Shown here piece by piece: positions 8,110-16,792 of a stretch of DNA of 64,000 nt; positions within the stretch are counted from its first letter, which is position 1; each line of letters begins with the position of its first letter. Under the pieces are notes generated by a model that saw nothing but the letters and a program-made list of their open reading frames with translations, did no database searches and had not been told where the DNA came from. The stretch is from Candidatus Latescibacterota bacterium (GTDB lineage Bacteria > Latescibacterota > UBA2968 > UBA8231), in contig JAJDUT010000021.1 of assembly GCA_022826515.1 (NCBI GenBank), forward strand, positions 7,997 to 71,996, read 5' to 3'. Position numbers and translations under genes: made by a program.

Positions 8110-9720
8110 CTACACTCCATCGTCCAACCCAGCGGCGTGGCGGCCCGCAGCCGGATCGCCGGCCGCGTAGTACGTGCCCGCGTCGGCCCACAACATGACC
8201 GGAGTGGCGATGGGACCGTTGCGGGCCTCGACTTGGTGGCCGCGTCGCGCCAGTTCGTCCCGGACCTCTGCATCGACGGCCGAGTTGATAGCTAGCGAAC
8301 CAGCCTGGATGAACGTCTGCTCGCGCACCGGGTTGGGATCAAACGAGTCCTCGTGGTGATCCGTGGCAAAGCGCGGCGCAACGACCGCTTCGGCCGGCTG
8401 CATCCCAAACTCCACAAAGTCGAGCAACAGGTTCAAAGCCGCTTGGTCTTGCAAGTCACCGCCAGCCACGCTGATGGCCAACACGGGCGCGCCGTCTTTG
8501 AGCACCATCGTAGGCGTCAGGGTGATGCGGGGCCGCTTGCCCGGCGCGATACAGTTGGGGTGTCCGGGCGTTGTGTTGAGGCTGCGCAGACGATTGCCAT
8601 ACGAGACGCCCGTGCTGCCGGTGCCGCCAGCGTGATAGACGTTCGCGCTCGGCGTAGCTGATACGACCATGCCCCAGCGGTCGGCCACTACGCACGTGGT
8701 GGTGCCGCCGACTCCGGGCCGAAACGCGCCGCCCTCCTGCACCGCCTTCATGCCGAGCGGGTCGCCAGGGCGGGCGTCCAGCGCGGCTTGCCCCATGTCG
8801 ATCAGGGGCTGCCGGAGTTGGGTATATTCGTCGGACAGCAAGGCGTTCATGGGCACATCCACGAACAGGGGATCTCCATAGTGCGCGTCGCGGTCGGCCA
8901 TGGCCAGCTTCATCGCTTCAGTGACCGCGTGGACGTAGTCGGCCGAGCAATGCCCCATGCTTTTGAGATCAAACCCTTCGAGCAGACGCAGGGCTTGGCA
9001 CAGATAGGGGCCTTGGGTCCACGGGCCGCACTTGTACACTTGGTAACCCCGGTAATCGACTACCACCGGCTCTTCGATCAAAGTCCTATGAGCGGCCAAG
9101 TCCGCGCGGCGCAAGAACCCGCCCTGCTCCACGTAGAACGCCTCTAGGTCTGCGGCTATATCGCCGTGCTCGGCGCGGCGGCCATAGAAGTGATCGCAGG
9201 CCGCTTGCAGCTTCTCTTGGCGATTGCCAGTGGCGCGGTGTTCCTCCTCCACCATCCGCCGCAGCGTCCGCGCCAAGTCGGGGTGCCACGCCTCCTCGCC
9301 TTCGTCGAGCAGGGCCAAGGTCGGCGCGACAATCGCGGCAAAGCTCTGCGTGCCGTAGTGCTGCAAAAGGGTAATGCACAAATCCACGACCGAGGGCACC
9401 GGAGCCATCTTGATGTCGTGGTCTGGGATGCAGTGCTCCATGTACCAAGCAATGGCTTCCGGCGACAGCGGCGCGCGCCCCTGGCCAGACAGCGACTTGA
9501 CCGCTTTCCCGTCCCAGACGAGCACCGGCACTTCCCCGCCGATGGAACAGGCCCCGTGATCAGTGACGTTGAGCGCTATAATCGCACCGGCTGCGGCATC
9601 GGCCGCATTGCCACCCGCGCCGAGAATTTCAATACCAGCGGCTACAGCGCCAGCGCCGCCGGCCGCAATGACACCGGTTTTGCTCTCGGCCTGCCAGCCG
9701 ATCTGATCTACCCTACTCAT
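8110..9720 (-). CDS. Gamma-glutamyltransferase family protein
   Basis: A 536-residue Ntn-hydrolase-family protein. The start chosen is the ATG at 9720 (MSRVDQIGWQAESKTG), which has AAGGAGCAAC just upstream; an in-frame ATG at 9837 would add 39 residues with no family similarity. The N-terminal GVIAAGGAGAVAAGIEIL and GGNAADAA motifs are typical of the family. The candidate nucleophile threonine is in GGTTTCVVADRWG near residue 338, followed by the GTGSTGVSYGNR and GKRPRITLTPTMV segments. These enzymes cleave or transfer the gamma-glutamyl group of glutathione and related peptides, usually in the periplasm after autocleavage; no signal peptide is evident here, so a cytoplasmic amidase-like role is possible. 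A second family member is at 38305-39921. Confidence 0.88.
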   Translation of the reverse strand: MSRVDQIGWQAESKTGVIAAGGAGAVAAGIEILGAGGNAADAAAGAIIALNVTDHGACSIGGEVPVLVWDGKAVKSLSGQGRAPLSPEAIAWYMEHCIPDHDIKMAPVPSVVDLCITLLQHYGTQSFAAIVAPTLALLDEGEEAWHPDLARTLRRMVEEEHRATGNRQEKLQAACDHFYGRRAEHGDIAADLEAFYVEQGGFLRRADLAAHRTLIEEPVVVDYRGYQVYKCGPWTQGPYLCQALRLLEGFDLKSMGHCSADYVHAVTEAMKLAMADRDAHYGDPLFVDVPMNALLSDEYTQLRQPLIDMGQAALDARPGDPLGMKAVQEGGAFRPGVGGTTTCVVADRWGMVVSATPSANVYHAGGTGSTGVSYGNRLRSLNTTPGHPNCIAPGKRPRITLTPTMVLKDGAPVLAISVAGGDLQDQAALNLLLDFVEFGMQPAEAVVAPRFATDHHEDSFDPNPVREQTFIQAGSLAINSAVDAEVRDELARRGHQVEARNGPIATPVMLWADAGTYYAAGDPAAGRHAAGLDDGV

Positions 9721-9937
9721 GTGTTGCTCCTTGTCGAAAAGAAGATTTGCCGCGCTCAATATCGCCTTGCGAGGGCGGTCTGTCGAGTCTGCGACGGAGG
9801 GACGCGCCCCTTCCGCGCGAAGCAGGCCAATATCCATGCTCCAAATAAGAGAAAATTCGATTATGTCTCAATATCCCGTTATATTTACAGGCCCACTACG
9901 ATGCCGACAGAAACCGGCAAAATTAAGGAGAACTGTC

Positions 9938-10195
9938 ATGCTAGGATTTGAACGCATTACCTTTGACCCGGGTGTAATGGGCGGTCGGGCTTGTATCCGC
10001 GGTATGCGCGTAACGGTCTCCCTCGTGGTCAATTTGGTTGCCAGCGGGATGTCAACCAAGGAAATCTTGGAAGCTTATCCATACCTCGAAGCCGAGGATG
10101 TCAGCGAGTGTCTTCGTTATCACAAACAACTTGAAGATGGCTGCGTCATAAGCGTCACAGAGGGCCAAATTCGCGCTCGCCAGCTTCCGATATAG
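9938..10195 (+). CDS. DUF433 (VapB45-like) antitoxin-type protein
   Basis: An 85-residue protein with the DUF433 signature: RITFDPGVMGGRACIRGMR, then VASGMSTKEILEAYPYLEAE. The ATG at 9938 has AAGGAG 8 bp upstream; a longer frame from 9719 lacks support. DUF433 proteins are usually antitoxins to a DUF5615 PIN-like ribonuclease encoded just downstream. Here no such toxin follows; the next gene, 19 bp on, is hsdM. It is therefore an orphan antitoxin or a small regulator attached to the restriction operon. It has a homologue at 46759-47007. Confidence 0.8.
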   Translation: MLGFERITFDPGVMGGRACIRGMRVTVSLVVNLVASGMSTKEILEAYPYLEAEDVSECLRYHKQLEDGCVISVTEGQIRARQLPI

Positions 10196-10214
10196 AAATG
10201 TTCTGTTGGATACA

Positions 10215-12338
10215 ATGAGTCCCGAAACCCATTCCCAGCTCGCCAACTTCATCTGGAGCATCTGCAACCTGCTGCGAGGGCCGTACAAGCGCAATGAGTA
10301 CCGCAAGGTTATTCTGCCGCTGACCGTGCTGCGCCGCTTCGATTGTTTGCTCGCTCCCACCAAGGTGCAGGTGCTCGAAGAATACGAGAAAATTAGGACT
10401 AGGCCGGAGGCTGCCGTCCGCCGTATGCTGAGCGGAATTACCGAGCGCCCGTTTTACAACTTGTCCAAGCTCGACTGGCCGACGCTGTTAAACGACCCCA
10501 ATCAACTCGCCCCCAATCTGAACGCTTACATCAATGGCTTTTCGGACAACGTGCGCGAGATCATGGAGCGGTTCGCCTTTGGGCAGCAGATTGCGCGCAT
10601 GGATGAGAAGAATCTGCTCTACGAGGTGATAAAGCAGTTCAACGGGGTTGATTTGTCGCCGAAGCGCGTGGATAACGTGCAGATGGGCTATGTCTTTGAG
10701 GAACTCATCCGCATCGGGGCTGAGCAGTCTAACGAGGAGGCCGGCGAACATTTTACCCCGCGCGAGGTCATCAAGCTGATGGTCAATTTGCTGCTCGCGC
10801 CCGAACAAGACCTGCGCAAGAGCCATATCGTCAAGACCCTGTACGACCCAGCCTGCGGCACCGGCGGCATGTTATCAGTAGCCGAGCAGTACATCCGCGA
10901 CCTCAACGACGAGGCCAAGCCCTTCCTGTTCGGCCAAGACTATAACGACGAAGCATGGGCGGTTTGCAAGTCCGACATGCTCGTCAAGGGCGAAGACGCC
11001 GACAACATACGCCTCGGCGACACATTCACAGAGGATGCCTTTGAGTACGACGATCAAGACCGGAAGCACACCTTTGACTACATGCTGGCAAATCCGCCTT
11101 TTGGCGTGGAGTGGAAGCAGCAGCAGCAATACATCAAGCGCGAGGCGGCGACGTTGGGCGATAAGGGCCGCTTTGGCGCTGGCCTGCCGCGCATCAACGA
11201 CGGCTCCCTGCTCTTCCTCCAGCACATGCTCTCGAAAAGACGCCCCCCGCAAGAAGGAGGCAGCCGCATCGCCATCGTCTTCAACGGCTCTCCCCTGTTC
11301 ACTGGCGACGCTGGGAGTGGCGAGAGCAATATCCGCCAATGGATCATTGAAAACGACTGGTTAGAGGCCATCGTCGCGCTGCCCGATCAGCTTTTCTACA
11401 ATACCGGCATCTCGACTTACATCTGGGTGCTCAGTAACCGCAAAACGCTCCAGCGCAAGGGCAAGGTTCAGCTCATCGACGCCCGCCGATTCTTCGTAAA
11501 AATGCCCAAGAGTCTCGGCAACAAGCGCAACAAGTTAGGCGACCCCAGCGACCGGCCCGGCGAGCCGGATCAGATCGGCGACATTACCCGCATCTTCGGC
11601 AACTTTCAAGACGACGAGACCTACACCTTCCCCGAAGAAGATCCGATCACGAAAGAGCCGGTTGAGCGGGAGCGGATCGTCAGCAAGGTGTTCGACAACG
11701 AAGACTTCGGCTTTCACAAAATCACCGTCGAGCGTCCATTGCGGCTGAACTTCCAAGCAAGCTTGGAGCGGATCGCCCGTTTGGAAAGCCAGCCTGCGTT
11801 TGTGAAGCTGGCCATCAGCAGCAAGAAAGACGAAGCGGTGCGACGCCGGGAGATTGAAGCGGGTAAACAGCGGCAGAAGGAAATCAGGCAACTGCTCGCC
11901 GAGTTTGCGGCGGCGCATGGAGAGACGCTTTACAAACAGCGGGAGGCGTTTGTGGACGATCTGCGTTGGCGAGAACGCGTTGCTGGCATCATTCTGAGCA
12001 CAAGCGAGCGCAAGGCCGTTTTAGCTGCTCTCAGCGAGCGCGACGAAACCGCTGAAATCTGCCGCGACCGAAACGGCAACCCGGAACCCGACCCAGAATT
12101 GCGCGATACCGAGAGCGTCCCGCTCAAGGAAGACATCGCCGAATACTTCCAGCGCGAAGTGCTGCCGCACGTCCCGGGCGCATGGATCGACGAGAGCAAA
12201 ACCAAGGTCGGCTACGAGATTCCACTCAACCGGCATTTTTACTGCTATGAGCCGCCGCGGCCGTTGGATGTGATTGAGAAGGACATCAAGCAGCTTGAAA
12301 AGGAGATCACCGAATTACTAACCGAGGTCACGCAATGA
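10215..12338 (+). CDS. hsdM: Type I restriction-modification system methyltransferase subunit HsdM
   Basis: A 707-residue N6-adenine methyltransferase subunit. Residues 1-150 form the HsdM N-terminal helical domain (SQLANFIWSICNLLRG, LTVLRRFDCLLAP). The S-adenosylmethionine motif DPACGTGGML is at about 211-220 and the catalytic NPPFG at about 292. The C-terminal 200 residues include charged helices and a GYEIPLNRHFYCYEPPRPL segment typical of the larger HsdM class. ATG 10215 is preferred; an in-frame TTG at 10206 is possible, and neither has a strong ribosome-binding site. It overlaps the next gene by 4 bp (ATGA). With HsdS it would methylate a bipartite DNA site; with HsdR it forms the restriction complex. 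Confidence 0.92.
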   Translation: MSPETHSQLANFIWSICNLLRGPYKRNEYRKVILPLTVLRRFDCLLAPTKVQVLEEYEKIRTRPEAAVRRMLSGITERPFYNLSKLDWPTLLNDPNQLAPNLNAYINGFSDNVREIMERFAFGQQIARMDEKNLLYEVIKQFNGVDLSPKRVDNVQMGYVFEELIRIGAEQSNEEAGEHFTPREVIKLMVNLLLAPEQDLRKSHIVKTLYDPACGTGGMLSVAEQYIRDLNDEAKPFLFGQDYNDEAWAVCKSDMLVKGEDADNIRLGDTFTEDAFEYDDQDRKHTFDYMLANPPFGVEWKQQQQYIKREAATLGDKGRFGAGLPRINDGSLLFLQHMLSKRRPPQEGGSRIAIVFNGSPLFTGDAGSGESNIRQWIIENDWLEAIVALPDQLFYNTGISTYIWVLSNRKTLQRKGKVQLIDARRFFVKMPKSLGNKRNKLGDPSDRPGEPDQIGDITRIFGNFQDDETYTFPEEDPITKEPVERERIVSKVFDNEDFGFHKITVERPLRLNFQASLERIARLESQPAFVKLAISSKKDEAVRRREIEAGKQRQKEIRQLLAEFAAAHGETLYKQREAFVDDLRWRERVAGIILSTSERKAVLAALSERDETAEICRDRNGNPEPDPELRDTESVPLKEDIAEYFQREVLPHVPGAWIDESKTKVGYEIPLNRHFYCYEPPRPLDVIEKDIKQLEKEITELLTEVTQ

Positions 12339-12706
12339 GTGAAACGACATTAGACATCGCGGCGCAGATATACGATCTGCGGCAACTGAAAGATGGCTGG
12401 TTGGAAGGTCAAGGGAAGGCTCCTTCCAAGGAGGGGCTCGATTGGCTTTCGCAGGCGTTCGACAACTATTACCCAAGTGATCTACCGCTGCCTTATCTCT
12501 ATCCAACGGAACCGGGTGGTGTTCAAGCGGAATGGTCGCTAGGTCGGAACGAGATTACGCTGGAAATCGACCTCGCGGAACATTCTGGATATTTCCATGC
12601 CCTCCACATGGAGGACAATACTGCAGAAACGCTGTGTCTCGATCTTGGTAGCGAGATATGTTGGATAGCTCTGAAAAACTTGATTACGAGCAAGAGTGAG
12701 CAATGA
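12335..12706 (+). CDS. Small hypothetical protein between hsdM and hsdS
   Basis: A 123-residue acidic protein that I do not recognise as a named family. It begins MSETTLDIAAQIYDLRQLKDG and has the pattern of a compact alpha/beta protein (QAEWSLGRNEITLEIDL, then HALHM). It overlaps hsdM by 4 bp (ATGA) and hsdS by 4 bp, so it is translated as part of the hsd operon. Such tight embedding suggests a role linked to the R-M system, either regulatory or as an accessory subunit; there is no direct evidence for either. Confidence 0.75.
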   Translation: MSETTLDIAAQIYDLRQLKDGWLEGQGKAPSKEGLDWLSQAFDNYYPSDLPLPYLYPTEPGGVQAEWSLGRNEITLEIDLAEHSGYFHALHMEDNTAETLCLDLGSEICWIALKNLITSKSEQ

Positions 12707-13428
12707 TGCTTGAAGTAACTGCACGAACTAGCAAGCGGGCTTCCTATCCAGCGTACAAAGACTCTGGCGTCGAAGGACTTGGGAATGTACCGGCTCATTG
12801 GGAAGTTACGCGGCTGAAGCATGTTGCGAGCTATTGGGTCAGCAACGTAGATAAAGTAGCAACCGACGGCGAGTTGCCAGTTCGTCTGTGCAACTATACT
12901 GATGTTTATTACCACGACTACATCAGACCAGACATGGGCTTGATGGAAACCACCGCCACAGCCCAAGAGATCAACCGCTTTGGACTTCAGGTTGATGACG
13001 TCGTGATTACCAAAGATTCCGAGGATTGGTCCGATATTGGAGTTCCCGCCTTGGTTGTCGAGTCCGCATCCGACCTTGTTTGTGGCTATCACTTGGCGAT
13101 TATTCGTCCACAAGAATCGGCACTTCTCGGCACTTTCTTATTGCGTACCCTTCAGAGTTGCGTCGTAAATCAGCAGTTTCAAATTGCTGCAACGGGGGTA
13201 ACGCGCTACGGACTGCCAAAATCGGCAATCGGAGAGGCATGGCTTCCTATTCCGCCTCTACAGGAACAATCAACTATCGCCGACTTCCTCGACCATAAAA
13301 CCGCCAAAATCGACGAACTGACCACCAAAATCGGAGCCGCTATCGAACGCTTGCAGGAGTACCGTTCTGCCCTCATTACCGCCGCCGTGACCGGCAAAAT
13401 TGACGTGCGAGAGGAAGCCGCTTTATGA
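12703..13428 (+). CDS. hsdS: Type I restriction specificity subunit HsdS, half-size (one target-recognition domain)
   Basis: A 241-residue specificity subunit, whereas usual HsdS proteins are about 400-450 residues with two target-recognition domains. It opens with the classical YKDSGVEGLGNVPAHWEV motif, has a single recognition domain (about residues 35-190), then the conserved LPIPPLQEQSTIADFLDHKT and one coiled-coil spacer ending in TAAVTGKIDVREEAAL. That ending is normally found at the true C-terminus, so this is a complete half-subunit rather than a gene truncated at its end. By analogy with engineered and natural half-HsdS proteins it may dimerise and recognise a palindromic interrupted site. 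It overlaps both neighbours by 4 bp. Confidence 0.85.
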   Translation: MMLEVTARTSKRASYPAYKDSGVEGLGNVPAHWEVTRLKHVASYWVSNVDKVATDGELPVRLCNYTDVYYHDYIRPDMGLMETTATAQEINRFGLQVDDVVITKDSEDWSDIGVPALVVESASDLVCGYHLAIIRPQESALLGTFLLRTLQSCVVNQQFQIAATGVTRYGLPKSAIGEAWLPIPPLQEQSTIADFLDHKTAKIDELTTKIGAAIERLQEYRSALITAAVTGKIDVREEAAL

Positions 13429-14641
13429 AAGCCGACTCTATATACTTCAAGGGACATAGTTGTTTCAAAAGTGATTGGGTCGGCTTCGACGAAATCAAGC
13501 CGATTAACGTCATTATTGGACGCAATAATTCCGGGAAATCCCATCTGTTGGATTTGGTTGAAGCACTATGCGATGGCAAACTGTTCGACCGTGAGTGGAA
13601 GTACCAGTGCTCTGGTGTATTAGACGAAGAATCGCTGAAGGGAGTTTTCTCGGAAGACACAAGCGAAGGCGGCCTTCGTGGGAACCACTGGTCTGACCAC
13701 GGACAGTATTTCGTCAACGCAGAGGTGACATGGGAAGTTACCGGAAATGAGGTGTCAGATGTAAAATTTTCGGATGACTTCGATTTAATGCGCCTCCATT
13801 CAAAACAATTGACCGATGCCAGAATCTCAAGAGTTAAGGTGGCTCTAAGAGGCATAACGCATCAGCTTAATGGAACAGCTTTCCGTAGGCTCCTCGCAGA
13901 CCGGGACATCAAGACCGGACTACCGGAGACCACACTGGAACTTGGCTCTGATGGAGAAGGAACTACAAATATAATACGTCGATTCATCACGTCAGAGAAA
14001 CTCCCACGAGAGGTCATCCAAGACGAACTTCTAGCCGCGCTAAATTCGATATTTGGCAGTGACGGCCAGTTTTCAGAGATCCAAGTACAAGTTCACGACG
14101 AAGCACAGGAAGATGCGATAAAAGATCATTGGGAAGTCTATCTCGGCGAGGATGCCAAGGGGTTGATTCCCCTCAGCAAATCGGGAAGCGGCCTAAAGAC
14201 CGTTTTCCTGGTTCTGCTCAATCTACTGGTCATTCCCAAAATTCCAAATCCTCAAGAACACAAGAATAAATCTCAGTTCACGTTCGCTTTCGAGGAGCTT
14301 GAAAACAATCTCCATCCGGCCCTCTTACGGCGGTTATTCCAGTATCTTGAGGACTACGCAGTCAACGAAAAAGCGAAGGTCTTCCTGACGACTCATTCGA
14401 GCATCGCCCTCGACCTTTTCGGCGTATCTGAACATGCCCAGATCATCCACGTATCCCACGACGGCGAATCCGCCCGCACGACAACCGTCCCCACGCATTC
14501 TAACCTTATCAAGATAGTTTCCGAATTGGGAGCAAGGCCGTCGGATTTACTCCAAGCGAACGGACTCGTTTGGGTAGAAGGCCCTTCAGACCGCATTTAT
14601 CTCAATCGCTGGATTGAGCTTTACACCAAGGACCGTCCTAA

Positions 14642-15571
14642 GAAGCTGTCTGAAAACCCCATTTTCCTATTTGATCCGTTTGAGTAGTAAGTGAATCATG
14701 GCCACCTGAATCAAGGCTTCGCTATGGCGGGTCAAGACCTCATAATCTCTGGCATGTCGGCGAAAATTCATCAACCACGCCCAGGTGCGCTCGACGACCC
14801 AGCGGCGGGGTAGCACCGCAAAGCCGTCGCCTTGTTTGGCGACGACTTCCAAGTCGATTTTGTGGGTCTTTTTCCGGTTAGCCACCCACATTCGGATCGC
14901 CTCGCCTTGATAGCCGCCATCCGCCCACAGCTTGCGTAAGCGAGCCACGCCCGTGCGCCCTAAGCGCGTCAAAAGCTGCTTGAGGCCCGCTCGATCGTCG
15001 ACATCGGCGGCGGTGACCACCACCTGGCGCAGCAAGCCCTCGGTATCCACCAACAGATGTCGCTTGCGGCCTTTGATCTTCTTGCCGGCGTCATAACCCG
15101 TTGTTTGGCCTTGGGTTGCCGTCTTGATCGTCTGACTATCGACCCCCCCCGCCGACGGCCTGGCCGCCCGGCCGCTTAGGCGACGCTCCTGCTGGGTCAG
15201 GTGTTCCAACACCGGCGGCCAGACCCCTTGCAGGCTCCAGCGACGAAAGTAATCATACACCGTTTTCCACGGCCCAAAACAACCAGGCAATAACGCCCAA
15301 GGACACCCCGTCTTGTTCAAATACAAAAGCCCGTTGACCATCTGGCGGCGATCCCGGGGTGGGCGACCCGGACCGCCTGGCTGCCGACGCGGCGCGGGCA
15401 GCAACGGTTCGATCTGCTGCCATTGTGCATCGGTCAAATCGGTCGCATATTGCACACGCGGCGTACTCATCATACAAGCCTTTCTATTCGGATTCTTGGT
15501 GAAACCTGAATATGGCGCGATGAGTACGCCCGTTCAAATACCGACTACTGAAAGGGTTTTCAGACGGCTTC
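14642..15571 (-). mobile_element. IS5-family insertion sequence (930 bp) with TAA target duplication
   Basis: The terminal inverted repeats are GAAGCTGTCTGAAAACCC at the left (14642-14659) and GAAGCCGTCTGAAAACCC read inward from the right (15571-15554), 17 of 18 identical. The element is flanked by a 3-bp direct repeat TAA (14639-14641 and 15572-15574), as in IS5 subgroups that duplicate TNA. It contains one intact transposase gene on the minus strand. Its removal restores the interrupted OLD-type frame exactly, so the insertion is recent. Confidence 0.9.
14667..15473 (-). CDS. IS5-family transposase
   Basis: A 268-residue DDE transposase. It begins MMSTPRVQYATDLTDAQW and has the DUF4096-like N-terminal segment with GCPWALLPGCFGPWKTVYDYF. 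The catalytic triad is visible: D in GGVDSQTIK, D in LWADGGYQG and E in RWVVERTWAWL, with the K/R residues expected near the E. The gene fills almost the whole element, as a single unfused frame with no programmed frameshift, and appears intact. Either of the first two methionines could be the start. Confidence 0.92.
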   Translation of the reverse strand: MMSTPRVQYATDLTDAQWQQIEPLLPAPRRQPGGPGRPPRDRRQMVNGLLYLNKTGCPWALLPGCFGPWKTVYDYFRRWSLQGVWPPVLEHLTQQERRLSGRAARPSAGGVDSQTIKTATQGQTTGYDAGKKIKGRKRHLLVDTEGLLRQVVVTAADVDDRAGLKQLLTRLGRTGVARLRKLWADGGYQGEAIRMWVANRKKTHKIDLEVVAKQGDGFAVLPRRWVVERTWAWLMNFRRHARDYEVLTRHSEALIQVAMIHLLLKRIK

Positions 15572-16026
15572 TAAAGGCATTCTTCGAGAAGCCCGCGATT
15601 ACCAGTGCGTATTCTACGGCGGTGCGCTCCTAGCACAAGTCCAATTCGCGTCGCCCGAAGACGAAGCTGCCAAACTCGCCAACCTGTTCCAGATAAATCA
15701 CAACCTCATCGTCGTGTGCGACGGAGATCGAGAAGCCAAGACCGCTGATCTAAAGCCAAGAGTGGAGAGAATCCGCGAGGAAGTCGAAAAGATAGACGAC
15801 GCGCATATTTGGATCACTGACGCCAAGGAAATTGAGAACTATCTTCCCGGCTCTGTCCTTGCAGAAGCAACGGGCTTGTCGCCGCTACCAGACCCCAAAA
15901 AATATGAAAGTTGGTCGTCATACACCGAAAATAACATGGATGGCAAGCGCATAGACAAAGTAGATTTAGCCATTTCGAGCACTCCGAGTATGACCATAAA
16001 GTTGATGCAAGGGCGATTCGATTGGA

Positions 16027-16077
16027 AGGAACAGATGAAACAAATCGTCGAGCGCATTGACTCGTGGAATGGGAATA
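16027..16077 (+). repeat. Direct repeat, left copy (end of the OLD gene)
   Basis: About 50 bp beginning AAGGAACAGATGAAACAAAT is repeated at 17585-17635 with one mismatch (T or C in the phrase TGGAAYGGGAAT). Both copies are in the same frame and encode KEQMKQIVERIDSWNGN. The two copies flank the segment carrying the HEPN/MNT pair. Confidence 0.9.
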
Positions 16078-16079
16078 TA

Positions 16080-16137
16080 GCAGTCCTACATGATTTGCAA
16101 GGTGATCCGCAGATGGACGCAGATAGACGCAGAAGGT
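16080..16137. repeat. Two dispersed repeat fragments at the junction
   Basis: CAGTCCTACATGATTTGCAA (from 16080) recurs at 26875 in an unrelated intergenic region. ATCCGCAGATGGACGCAG (16105-16122) recurs on the opposite strand at 37107-37124, and a diverged form occurs on the opposite strand at 49966-49992. They create the artificial end of the disrupted OLD frame. The remaining intergenic sequence to 16366 shows nothing else I can identify. Confidence 0.7.
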
Positions 16138-16366
16138 AGAACAAGACGATCCACATCTCGGATCGTTCAAGTCATTCAGGGTTGCTATAGCTCTTCGGAA
16201 GGGCCGTAAGCAGATTCCTGCCGGACGAAGGTTTCGCTTGATTGACAAGAGACTCGACTCTTATCATCTTGTCCTAGAGCCTTCTTGGCTCTGGGTTTTG
16301 CTGCAAAAAAGGATGCCATGCCTCGATTCACGTCGCACACAGCCCAAATGATCTGATTAGAAAACT

Positions 16367-16792
16367 ATGTCGAACACCGAAGCTGAAAAATCCCTATCAC
16401 GCGCAAAACAGCATTTGGAACGCGTCCTTGCAGCATGGGATGACCCTACTGATTGGGCAGACCTTACAATCTATGGGTTTTACTGTCTTGAAGCCTCTGT
16501 TGTTGCAGCAGCAGCACATCTAGGTCTGGAACTCAAAAAGACCCATGCAGATAAAGCTGCAATGGCAAGCGAACTTTCTCGTTCTCACAGCCTACCTGAT
16601 ATTGCCGATTTTCTTTGGGATCTCAATAGTGCCCGCAAAGCTGTGGCCTATGGAGATGTAGATTCTCCAGTATTGAATGCACAGGATGTGGCCATTGAAA
16701 TTGAGGATTACGTGGAAGCAGTTTCTACGTTATTAGGAGATGAACCAAATGAGCAATCCTCTGATGAACAAGATGAACAAGATGAACAATAG
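16367..16792 (+). CDS. HEPN-domain protein (toxin of a HEPN/MNT pair)
   Basis: A 141-residue helical protein that fits the HEPN fold: AEKSLSRAKQHLERVL, DLTIYGFYCLEASVVAAAAH and DLNSARKAVAYGD. In HEPN ribonucleases the active motif is R-x4-6-H; here the matching stretch is RKAVAY, with tyrosine where histidine is usual. The C-terminus is an acidic tail (DEQDEQDEQ) encoded by a 9-bp tandem repeat. The gene overlaps the downstream nucleotidyltransferase by about 44 bp. HEPN/MNT pairs form toxin-antitoxin modules in which MNT AMPylates the HEPN toxin. AT-rich codon use sets it apart from the neighbouring GC-rich genes and suggests transfer. Confidence 0.72.
   Translation: MSNTEAEKSLSRAKQHLERVLAAWDDPTDWADLTIYGFYCLEASVVAAAAHLGLELKKTHADKAAMASELSRSHSLPDIADFLWDLNSARKAVAYGDVDSPVLNAQDVAIEIEDYVEAVSTLLGDEPNEQSSDEQDEQDEQ

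Larger units (their letters stand above)
13425..16139 (+). pseudogene. OLD-family ATPase/TOPRIM gene, disrupted by an IS element
   Basis: The frame starts with an ATGA overlap with hsdS and has Walker A GRNNSGKS at residues 32-39, an ABC-type signature region ELENNLHPALLRR, the switch FLTTHSS, and the first TOPRIM glutamate in VWVEGPSDRIYL. After 14641 the frame enters an IS element. Deleting 14642-15574 (IS plus one TAA copy) joins ...CCT AA to A GGC and continues in frame as GILREARDYQCVFYGG ... LIVVCDGDREAK, which supplies the missing TOPRIM aspartates (DGD). The end at 16139 (after SWNGN) is made of repeat-derived sequence. A second copy of the pre-junction sequence at 17585-17635 leads to a likely original stop at 17650. 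OLD proteins are DNA or RNA nucleases that act in phage defence; this copy is presumably inactive. Confidence 0.85.

Noticed and set aside
9166..9951. Plus-strand open frame across the gamma-glutamyltransferase
   Set aside because: Antisense to an enzyme with intact motifs, and it runs over the true start of the DUF433 gene.
14667..15571. Reading the end of the OLD frame at 14687 as its natural C-terminus
   Set aside because: The last codons come from the IS end, and the TOPRIM aspartates only appear after removal of the IS.
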